From assembly GCA_017451975.1 (NCBI GenBank), contig JAFTNI010000147.1, positions 1 to 14,890 on the forward strand: a stretch of 14,890 nt of DNA, read 5' to 3'. Shown here piece by piece: positions 1 to 6,386 of this stretch (the first letter of the stretch is position 1; the number at the start of each line of letters is the position of its first letter). This DNA is from Clostridia bacterium. Lineage in GTDB: Bacteria > Bacillota > Clostridia > Oscillospirales > CAG-272. The notes under the pieces were generated by a model. It was not told where the DNA came from and did not search any database. It saw nothing but the letters and a program-made list of their open reading frames with translations. The position numbers and the translations under genes are program-made.

Positions 1-2
1 CA

Positions 3-34
3 AAAAAACTCACGGTGAAAACCGTGAGTTTTTT
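3..34. terminator. Perfect palindromic hairpin, left copy
   Basis: A 14-bp perfect stem (AAAAAACTCACGGT paired with ACCGTGAGTTTTTT) closes a GAAA loop. The A-run and T-run at either end make it a possible intrinsic terminator in both directions. The same 32 nt recur exactly at 218-249. It probably ends a gene lying left of the window, but that gene is not visible. Confidence 0.7.
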
Positions 35-35
35 C

Positions 36-216
36 AGACTGTCGAAAAAAGTAATTTGAGCCTCTCACTTTGGGAGAGGTGGCACCGTCAGGTGACGGAG
101 AGGGATGCGGTAAAAGCCCCAATTATATCAAAAACATATATTCTGGCGCTTGCCCTCTCACCGCTTCGCGGAGCTCCCCCATAGGGGCGAGCCTAAAATT
201 AGTTTATCGACACACT
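36..216. mobile_element. MITE-like inverted-repeat element, non-coding
   Basis: The two ends form an imperfect terminal inverted repeat. Left, TGTCGA-AAAAAG-TAATTT-GAGCCTC (42-66) matches the complement of the right end, TGTCGA-TAAAC-TAATTT-TAGGCTC. The interior holds several short hairpins: CCTCTC/GAGAGG near 61-79, CCGTCA-GG-TGACGG at 85-98, CCGC-TTC-GCGG at 161-171, and CCCC-ATA-GGGG at 177-187. There is no transposase and no credible coding frame. Hairpin-rich elements of about 180 bp with CTCTCCC/GGGAGAG motifs occur as dispersed repeats in clostridial genomes; I assign it to that general type from memory, not from a search. Exact ends are uncertain by several bases. It could instead be a structured RNA or repeat unit that is not mobile. 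Confidence 0.55.
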
Positions 217-217
217 C

Positions 218-249
218 AAAAAACTCACGGTGAAAACCGTGAGTTTTTT
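218..249 (-). terminator. Intrinsic terminator of the minus-strand repeat-protein gene
   Basis: A perfect 14-bp stem with a four-base loop, ending in a T-run when read on the minus strand, starts 17 nt after the stop codon (269-267) of the minus-strand gene. It is identical to the hairpin at 3-34. Its symmetry means it could also terminate plus-strand transcription. Confidence 0.8.
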
Positions 250-266
250 ATTGTTGCGAAGTATTT

Positions 267-3200
267 TTAATTCGTAGGTATCCAGATGCCGTCTTCGTCG
301 TAATATCTTTCGTCGAGAACTTGTTCGTTAACGCAATCATATAATAAATAATAGCTTATGTTGCCGTTTTTGTGGTATTCATACGATTCACGCGTGCTTA
401 AAATATCGTTTTCATAACGCAAGTGTTCCTTTATAAGGTTTGCCGTGTTATAAGTATAAAGGTTTTCGACTTTTTTGCCGTTTTCAAACGAATACTTTCT
501 TGTTACAAGCCTGTTTTCATCGTAATCGGTGGATTCCTTTTGCGTAAGCACGTCGTCAACGTAATATTCCTTGTCTATAAGCATGCCCGCTTCGTTATAG
601 GTGTAGAAGGTTTCCTGCTTATCTACACCAACGCGGAGCAAAAGGTGATATATACACTGGCCGTTTTCGTTATAATGAAACTCGTTTTTGTTGATCACCT
701 GACCTTTGGCATCATAAACCAAATCGATTTTTTTGCTTTCTTTGCCGTTTTCGTGGTATTCGCGGAAGGTTTCAGAGCTGAGCCTGTAGCCATCGAAAAG
801 GATGAATTTAATAAGCTGCCCCTTTCCGTTATATTCGTAAGTATTTTGGTTATAAAGCGTGCCTGCAGAATCGTACTGGGAGCGTACGTCTTTTATAAGC
901 GTGCCCGCTTCGTCGTATTCATACTCGTAGCGTAAGCGGTAAAGCTCGCCATCTCTTACGCTGTAAACGGTTTTGTGGGATATTACGCCGTTTTCGTGGT
1001 ATTCGTAGAACGTTCTGAATTCAACGTAATCGGGCTCATGGGTATCGTAAAGGTCGGTGTGTGTTATTCTGCCGTCCTCGCCGTAGAAGTCCTCTTCGTA
1101 TTCGGGCGGGCTCTGGCTCGGCTTAGTGCACCTGTAAACGGAAACGAGCTTGCCGCCAACGTAGGTTTTGCGAAGGAGTATATTTCCCGTTATATAGTAG
1201 TCATACGGATCAAATTCCGTTTCGGTATATTTATCGCCGTCGGTTATCTTTTGGAATTGGAGCGCACCGGATATTTCTTCATATTCGCGTGTTTCGGAAT
1301 ATACGGCAACGCCTCCCTCGAAAAGCTCGCTTTTTACAAGAACGTGGGCGGTACCCACATAGTCCTCTGTCTCTATCATCATATATTCCTTGCTCGAGGT
1401 CATAACGCCGTCTTTATCGTATGTGAAAACGCTCTTTTCCTGTTTGGTGTCATCGTCGGTATAGGTGAAATATTCCAAGAGGGTATAGCCCACAAACTCG
1501 CCGCCCACGTAATCGTCAATTCGCGTGGGTATGCCGTTTTTGCGCGTGTATTTCGATGTTGTGGTAACGCCCGTTTCCTCGTCTGTATGAATATGCTCGT
1601 CGAGCATGCCTTGCTCGTTATAGAGTAATCCCGTTAAGAGAACTTCGTTTGTATAGTACATTACGGAACGGGTTGCGCCGCTTTCGTAATATTCGAAAAG
1701 CGTATCGAGCGTGGTATCCTCTTCCTTGCGGAAAATTCGCGTAGGCTTTCCGTCCTTGCGGTAATTCTGAATACCTATGACCTCGCTGTTTTTATAATCA
1801 ATAACAGATTTTCCGCTACCGTCTTCGTGGTATTCATATATCGTGGTGTAGGAAAGCTCATCGCTGTATTTGTTGAAAATCTTGATGGGGTCGCCGTTTT
1901 CGGTATATTCCTTGCTTTCTTGAATCAAATCGTTTTTGTATGTGAATATTGCTTTTTTGTTGCCGTTGGCATAGTATTCATACATGGTTTCCATTACGTT
2001 GCCCGCGGTGTCTACGGTCATTTCGGTTGTGAGCCTGGTCGCCTCGTCGTACTCCTGGCGCAATACCACCTTGCCGTTGATGCTTTGGAAGTGCAGGCGC
2101 AGAATGCCTTTTTTGTCGTATTCATATATGTTTTTCTTGCCTTGGTAGGCAATGGTTTCTTCCATTCTTACGAGCATTTTATCTTCATCGAAGGTATTGA
2201 TAATAGTGCGTCTGCCATCGGATTCGCCCGCCGTGTAGCCGCCCTCTTCCTCGTAAACGAGCCATTCAAGCGCCGTACCTGTTCTCGCGTAAGAATAATA
2301 TTCGTGCAGCTTGCCGTTTTCAAAATATGTGTACGTTTTATGCACGAATGTTACAGAGCCCTCCGATTTTTCCTCGGTTATGCTGCCGTGCTCGTCGTAT
2401 TTATAGTTGACTGTGCTCATAAGGTTTGGCTTGCCGTACGTTTCCGTATACGTCTGTGTTTTTACAAGTTGGTTGTATTCGTCGTATTCGTACGTGGTAT
2501 ATCCCGTGCGCTTATCGTTGCTGAAGGTTTCCTGGAGCGTGAGCGCACCCGTGGAGCTACCGTGTATAACCTGAATTTTTACAAGCTTTTTGGTGTATGA
2601 GTTAAGCTGGTATATTTCAACGTAATAAGTACCGTCGGCGTTGTATTTATATACCTGCTCTGCGGCGATGGTGGCGCCGACCTTTGTTTCTACCTTGGAA
2701 AGCCTGCCGTACCCATCGTAGCTGTAAAGAGTTTTTATGCTGCTCGACGAACCCGTGATATTATAGCATTCCGCAAGGTAGCCGTTATTATCGAACGTGT
2801 ACTTTAAAGAACCTGTAGAGGAGACTTTCGGAAAGTCGCTGTTGTAGGAGTAGGAAAGGGAAAACGGGCCGTATTTCCACAATTTGCCGCTTGTGTTGAA
2901 GTTTACGGAAAATTGGTCTTCCACGTTGCCGTAAACATCGAAGGTTTTGGTAACGTAGCTTTTTATTATGCCGTCGGGGTAGTACATTGCGGTGGTTTCC
3001 TCTGTGCCCGTGCTTGTAACGGTTTTGGCAGAGGTGAAGTTGCCTTTTTCATCGTATTCGCAGGAGTAAATAAGGCTGCCGCCGCCGTCAAGCGCGGTGA
3101 GCGATTGGCGCTCGCCGTTTTCGTGGTAGGTTACCGTTTCAGAACCCGTAAGCCTGCCCGCGCGCGTATAGTATTCCGTTTTTATAACCTTGCCGTCGCC

Positions 3201-3791
3201 GTTTACTTCCTCGTTTATGTAAAGGGTTATTACGCCCGATTCATCGCAGCTCTGGTAGGTGTAAAGCGGGTTTTCGCTTTTTACTATGCTTACTTTTCTT
3301 TCGGGCTCGCCGTGGAAGGGGTTTTTGACGTATCTGCCCACAGAGCTTGTCATGCGTCCGCTTTTATCGAACGTGCTTGTTGCGATAACGGAAGGGGTAA
3401 GCACGCAAAGGTCGGGGTCTACTATGTAGATATGCTCCTCTACGGCGTTGCCGTTTTTATCGCAATATTGCTTGGTGAGGCTGAAGCCATCGCTTGTGAA
3501 ATCGTAATAGATCTTTTCGGTAAGCCCTTCGGGCGCCTGGGGGTATATGGGCGGTATTGCCGCCGGCTCTTGCACGGAAGCGCTCGTGCCCTGCGTGCCC
3601 GCCGTGCTTTGCGTGGCTTGCGGCGCCGACGTGCCCGAGGTTGCGGCGGTAGATGAAGTTACCGTGCCTTGCGTTGCAGCCGTTGTGCCCTGCGTACTGC
3701 CCGCGCTTTTCGCGTTTAATATCAGAAGCACTGAGCAAATTACGGCAAAGCAAACCGCCAAAGAGAAAATCAATGGTAAAAATTTTTTCAT
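267..3791 (-). CDS. Large exported MORN/YwqK-like and YD-like repeat protein
   Basis: This 1174-residue protein starts at ATG 3791 with an AAGGAG ribosome binding site 8 nt upstream. Residues 1-31 are a basic Lys-Lys start followed by a hydrophobic stretch ending near Ala-Lys-Ser-Ala: a Sec signal peptide or an N-terminal membrane anchor. No lipobox cysteine is present. Residues 32 to about 85 form a Thr/Ser/Ala/Gly/Gln linker with recurring TQGT. The rest is a continuous run of short repeats in two flavours: Y-[HYN]-x-NG units such as EYHENG, YNENG and YYANG, as in MORN variant/YwqK-type repeats, and YDxxGxL units such as YDGYGRLSK, resembling RHS/YD repeats. I count at least 25 units. There is no catalytic motif, toxin tip or sorting signal; the C-terminus ends in another unit. 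It is probably an elongated extracellular beta-rich protein for adhesion or wall interaction. Family class is fairly sure; function is unknown. Confidence 0.85.
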   Translation of the reverse strand: MKKFLPLIFSLAVCFAVICSVLLILNAKSAGSTQGTTAATQGTVTSSTAATSGTSAPQATQSTAGTQGTSASVQEPAAIPPIYPQAPEGLTEKIYYDFTSDGFSLTKQYCDKNGNAVEEHIYIVDPDLCVLTPSVIATSTFDKSGRMTSSVGRYVKNPFHGEPERKVSIVKSENPLYTYQSCDESGVITLYINEEVNGDGKVIKTEYYTRAGRLTGSETVTYHENGERQSLTALDGGGSLIYSCEYDEKGNFTSAKTVTSTGTEETTAMYYPDGIIKSYVTKTFDVYGNVEDQFSVNFNTSGKLWKYGPFSLSYSYNSDFPKVSSTGSLKYTFDNNGYLAECYNITGSSSSIKTLYSYDGYGRLSKVETKVGATIAAEQVYKYNADGTYYVEIYQLNSYTKKLVKIQVIHGSSTGALTLQETFSNDKRTGYTTYEYDEYNQLVKTQTYTETYGKPNLMSTVNYKYDEHGSITEEKSEGSVTFVHKTYTYFENGKLHEYYSYARTGTALEWLVYEEEGGYTAGESDGRRTIINTFDEDKMLVRMEETIAYQGKKNIYEYDKKGILRLHFQSINGKVVLRQEYDEATRLTTEMTVDTAGNVMETMYEYYANGNKKAIFTYKNDLIQESKEYTENGDPIKIFNKYSDELSYTTIYEYHEDGSGKSVIDYKNSEVIGIQNYRKDGKPTRIFRKEEDTTLDTLFEYYESGATRSVMYYTNEVLLTGLLYNEQGMLDEHIHTDEETGVTTTSKYTRKNGIPTRIDDYVGGEFVGYTLLEYFTYTDDDTKQEKSVFTYDKDGVMTSSKEYMMIETEDYVGTAHVLVKSELFEGGVAVYSETREYEEISGALQFQKITDGDKYTETEFDPYDYYITGNILLRKTYVGGKLVSVYRCTKPSQSPPEYEEDFYGEDGRITHTDLYDTHEPDYVEFRTFYEYHENGVISHKTVYSVRDGELYRLRYEYEYDEAGTLIKDVRSQYDSAGTLYNQNTYEYNGKGQLIKFILFDGYRLSSETFREYHENGKESKKIDLVYDAKGQVINKNEFHYNENGQCIYHLLLRVGVDKQETFYTYNEAGMLIDKEYYVDDVLTQKESTDYDENRLVTRKYSFENGKKVENLYTYNTANLIKEHLRYENDILSTRESYEYHKNGNISYYLLYDCVNEQVLDERYYDEDGIWIPTN
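3570..3700 (-). repeat. Low-complexity Thr/Ser/Gly/Gln linker repeat
   Basis: Within the exported repeat-protein gene, short imperfect copies of GTGCCCTGCGT (plus-strand reading, encoding TQGT on the minus strand) recur about four times, mixed with Ala/Ser/Thr codons. The tract forms a flexible, potentially O-glycosylatable spacer between the signal region and the repeat domain. Confidence 0.55.
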
Positions 3792-3929
3792 TATTTCAGC
3801 TCCTTTTCGTTTCGGTGAGTTTTTCGTTTACACTTATTAAGACGTGAAATGCGCCCGATATTTTGCAAAAAAGCGCATTGTTTACAATTTGTTAACATTT
3901 TACGGGCAAATATGTCAGCCTGCAAAAAT

Positions 3930-3959
3930 ATTGTATCATATCTTAACTACAATATACAA
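3930..3959 (-). promoter_or_regulatory. Candidate promoter for the minus-strand gene
   Basis: On the minus strand TTGTAT (3959-3954) is separated by 18 nt from TACAAT (3935-3930), which is preceded by TGA, giving an extended -10. This would leave a leader of roughly 130 nt before the start at 3791. A weaker alternative lies just downstream: TTGCAG (3925-3920), 17 nt, TAAAAT (3902-3897). Neither is proven. Confidence 0.4.
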
Positions 3960-4114
3960 CAGTTTTTTCGCTTTCTTCAAAAACGGGGATAAAAATCCTT
4001 GGGCAGGGATAAACGGTATAAAATGAATTCGGACATATGAAAAAGACTACATCAATAATAGACTATTTTTGACAAAATTATTAATCAAATGTGAATAAAT
4101 AACCACGATAATAC

Positions 4115-4143
4115 TTGATTTATGAATTATATTGTGCTAAAAT
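4115..4143 (+). promoter_or_regulatory. Candidate sigma-A promoter of the four-gene operon
   Basis: TTGATT at 4115-4120 is followed after 17 nt by TAAAAT at 4138-4143, which carries an upstream TGC giving an extended -10 (TGCTAAAAT). Spacing and matches are close to the vegetative consensus. Transcription would begin near 4150, leaving a leader of about 210 nt before the ATG at 4362. It is the best promoter match in the divergent region on this strand. Confidence 0.6.
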
Positions 4144-4174
4144 GTAAAAGTAATATTGCGATTTTTTCAGGGGG

Positions 4175-4190
4175 ATTTTTGCGCAAAAAT
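4175..4190. promoter_or_regulatory. 16-nt perfect palindrome, possible operator
   Basis: ATTTTTGCGCAAAAAT is its own reverse complement and lies about 25 nt downstream of the predicted transcription start. Its position and symmetry fit binding by a dimeric repressor, though it could equally form a hairpin in the leader RNA. No regulator gene is in the window, so the binding protein is unknown. Confidence 0.35.
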
Positions 4191-4233
4191 TCCGAAAAGC
4201 GAAAAAGTGTATTGCGGCAATGCAAAATTTGTA

Positions 4234-4287
4234 TTTGCTGTAAGCAAACACAACAATAACCCATTTTAGCCCATTTTTGAAATGGGC
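4234..4287 (+). promoter_or_regulatory. Two hairpins in the operon leader
   Basis: Two perfect stems lie between the predicted start of transcription and the first gene: TTTGCT-GTA-AGCAAA at 4234-4248 and GCCCATTT-TTG-AAATGGGC at 4269-4287. The second is not followed by a continuous T-run, so it does not look like a finished terminator. Together with the 16-nt palindrome they make an unusually structured leader. I do not recognise a known riboswitch class. Confidence 0.35.
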
Positions 4288-4361
4288 TTGGCGGTTTTAC
4301 GGGATTTTTCCCCTTTTCAATAACGAAAGAAATTTTAATTTTAAATCAGAGGAGAGAGCGA

Positions 4362-6356
4362 ATGGCAACAGAAATATACGTATGTCTGGACCTCGGCAAC
4401 GATACGCTGAAGATATCGTTTGCATATGAAACCAGAACGTCCGAACGCTACGGTAAGCTCATGGTGAATGACCTTGTAAACCATGTTGCAATTCCCGCTA
4501 TGGCATATTACGACGAGGATGAGCGCATCTGGAAATTTGCCGATGAGCTTGAACGCACGGCGGGCAAGCCGTTCCATACGGTTGTAAAGATAAAATCCAT
4601 ACTTACAATGTTTGTTAAGCCCGAGGAGGAAGCGGGCGCAAAGGAAAACCTGGAATACTATACGGGCGAAAACCTTTTCCCGAAGTTTTGCTTTCCCGAA
4701 AGAAATAAATACGAGCCGCTTTTTAAAACGCTTGTAGATAAAAAGCTCGTTTTCACCGTTCCCGGCTGTACGCCGAAAAAGCTTTGCGAGGATTTCTTCA
4801 GGTACGTGAAGACGATTGCGGAGCAGCAGATAAAAGCGCTTTCCGAGCAGACGGGCATTGCGTTTGCCCCGCTTCGCAACATAGCGCTTGTTTACCCGCC
4901 CAAGCAGGGCAAGCAGTACGTAGACGAGCTTACGCGACTTGTGTGGTACACATTTGGCGAAAAGCCCATGACAGTGCTTACCTCCACACAGGCGCTGGGG
5001 CTTCTTGCCTTCCACAAGCGCATGATTTCGGGCGAGGAGCGCGCGCTCATTTTCGATATGGGCGACGAAACCGTTTCCGTTGCGAAAACGTGGCTCAACG
5101 ATAACGACGCGATAAGCGCGGGCATACTTATAGACAGCCGCGAGGCACACTCTAAGCCCATAGAGGTAGGCGGCAGCGATATAGACGAAACAATGGCAAA
5201 ATTCCTTGGCGATGCCATATACGAGCGCGAAACGATAGGCTACCCCTCCAGCGGCGAGGAAGGGCATATATACGAAAGCGGTCTTTTTGCGAACCAATAC
5301 CTTATGATGAAGGATATAAAAAAGAGCAAAACCGCTATGCCGCTTGCGGGCAGTGGTATGTTCAAGGACGGCGTACCGATAACGATACACCGCGAGGTGC
5401 AGGTGCAGCGCCTTATAACAGAAAGCGATTTCTACGGCTGCACGGGCACGGGCGAATACCGCGGCGTGGCGAAAAAGGTGATGGACTACATACTCGCCGA
5501 GCTTCGCCTTGCCGTTAACCGCGACGTTACGAAAATAATTTTCGCGGGCGGTATGATAGAAACGCACGGCCTGCTTGAATTCATAAAAAAACAGCTTCAC
5601 GGAAGCTACCCGCATATAAGGGTTTACAAATTTGAGGAAACGCCCGCGGGGGCAGAGGCAACCGAAAGCGAAAACCCCTACGATATACAGTTTTACGAGG
5701 CTTCTGCATATTCCTCCTCGCTCGGCGGCGCTATAGTTGCCATGAGGAACTATTCCGTAGATAACGTGCTTTCCTATTCCTACGGCACGTGGCTTTACCA
5801 CCCCGGCTCGGAAAAGAAGCACCTCAAGCTTTTCGCGGAAAGGGGATCGCTGCTTAAGGAAAAGGAAAACCGCTTTGCTATGGCGGCATCCTTCGTGGTG
5901 GACAGAAAGCCGCAGGAGCGTATAGACGGCGACGAGCTTTTCTCCACCATCATAAGCACGAAGGAAATAGAGGCGCGCCGCTACAGCGACAGGCTTACAT
6001 ATGAGGATGAATTCCTTATCATAGGTGAAGCGGGCGATTACAACAGAACGCTTGCAGAGGATGTTATCGACCTCAAGATAGTAGGCGGCGGCAGCGGCAC
6101 GGAAATCAACTTTTACTATAAGGACGATCGCGTTTCGCTCTATACGAAGTCGGGCGAGGTGCCGATAAACTTCGAGGAAGGCTTTGTGGTAGACCAGGAC
6201 GGCCGCGCCGTGCCCTTCTTCAGCAATATGCGCGCCTACAACAACGAAAAGGTTACGGCAAGAAGCGTTCGCACGGGCGCAATTTACAACATCAACACGA
6301 AGGATGTTGAATTCAGGTTGCAGATATCGGAACTTAAAGTAACGACACAGTCGTGA
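4362..6356 (+). CDS. Hsp70/actin-fold ATPase, Hsp70-like protein
   Basis: This 664-residue protein starts at ATG 4362 behind an AGAGGAG site 7 nt upstream. Hallmarks of the Hsp70/actin ATPase fold appear in order: phosphate-1 loop DLGNDTLK (Asp10), phosphate-2 loop FDMGDETVS (Asp232), a GGSDID stretch (270-275) matching the Hsp70 GGEDFD motif, adenosine loop FAGGM (394-398), and a closing SLGGAIVAMRN helix (453-463). The nucleotide-binding domain thus spans about residues 1-465. The remaining 200 residues look beta-rich. Their start (YSYGTWLYHPG, then LKLFAERGSLL) is reminiscent of an Hsp70 substrate-binding beta domain, but no DnaK-type linker, helical lid or EEVD tail is visible. It is not DnaK itself: the phosphate-1 loop departs from DLGTT and no GrpE or DnaJ gene is adjacent. 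It is likely cytoplasmic, the first gene of the operon, and separated by 30 nt from the SNF2-like gene. Its partner or client is unknown. Confidence 0.85.
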   Translation: MATEIYVCLDLGNDTLKISFAYETRTSERYGKLMVNDLVNHVAIPAMAYYDEDERIWKFADELERTAGKPFHTVVKIKSILTMFVKPEEEAGAKENLEYYTGENLFPKFCFPERNKYEPLFKTLVDKKLVFTVPGCTPKKLCEDFFRYVKTIAEQQIKALSEQTGIAFAPLRNIALVYPPKQGKQYVDELTRLVWYTFGEKPMTVLTSTQALGLLAFHKRMISGEERALIFDMGDETVSVAKTWLNDNDAISAGILIDSREAHSKPIEVGGSDIDETMAKFLGDAIYERETIGYPSSGEEGHIYESGLFANQYLMMKDIKKSKTAMPLAGSGMFKDGVPITIHREVQVQRLITESDFYGCTGTGEYRGVAKKVMDYILAELRLAVNRDVTKIIFAGGMIETHGLLEFIKKQLHGSYPHIRVYKFEETPAGAEATESENPYDIQFYEASAYSSSLGGAIVAMRNYSVDNVLSYSYGTWLYHPGSEKKHLKLFAERGSLLKEKENRFAMAASFVVDRKPQERIDGDELFSTIISTKEIEARRYSDRLTYEDEFLIIGEAGDYNRTLAEDVIDLKIVGGGSGTEINFYYKDDRVSLYTKSGEVPINFEEGFVVDQDGRAVPFFSNMRAYNNEKVTARSVRTGAIYNINTKDVEFRLQISELKVTTQS

Positions 6357-6372
6357 TTGTGATATAACTTCG

Positions 6373-6378
6373 AAAGGA
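6373..6378 (+). promoter_or_regulatory. Ribosome binding site deciding the SNF2-like gene start
   Basis: AAAGGA ends 8 nt before ATG 6387, which is good spacing. An in-frame TTG at 6381 lies only 2 nt after this site and is too close to be used, so the ATG two codons later is taken as the start. Confidence 0.7.
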
Positions 6379-6386
6379 ATTTGAAT

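Larger units (their letters stand above)
3792..4361. other. Divergent intergenic region of 570 bp
   Basis: This AT-rich gap separates the minus-strand repeat-protein gene from the plus-strand operon. It holds one candidate promoter per direction, a palindrome and leader hairpins, all listed separately. Between about 3960 and 4060 I see nothing beyond AT-rich sequence. No small gene with a convincing ribosome binding site was found. Confidence 0.7.

Noticed and set aside
70..270. 66-codon plus-strand frame at the left edge
   Set aside because: It is made of the MITE-like element and the terminator hairpin and has no ribosome binding site.
1827..3656. Plus-strand frames of about 250 codons opposite the repeat-protein gene (1827-2600 and 2913-3656)
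   Set aside because: Their repetitive Val/Phe/Ala composition mirrors the antisense of the repeat motif; the minus-strand gene has a signal sequence, ribosome binding site and terminator.
3844..4026. 60-codon plus-strand frame in the divergent region
   Set aside because: No ribosome binding site, and it overlaps the candidate minus-strand promoter; composition is that of AT-rich intergenic DNA.
4069..4097. TTGACA at 4069-4074 as the operon promoter
   Set aside because: The -35 is perfect, but no acceptable -10 lies 16-18 nt away (TGAATA is poor); the site at 4115-4143 fits better.
4269..4287. Hairpin as an intrinsic terminator or attenuator
   Set aside because: The stem is good, but no continuous T-run follows directly, so termination is not supported.
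4341..5822. 493-codon minus-strand frame opposite the Hsp70-like gene
   Set aside because: It is antisense to a protein with clear ATPase motifs and has a composition typical of a shadow frame.
4362..6356. DnaK chaperone operon
   Set aside because: No GrpE, DnaJ or HrcA gene is adjacent, and the phosphate-1 loop and C-terminus differ from DnaK.
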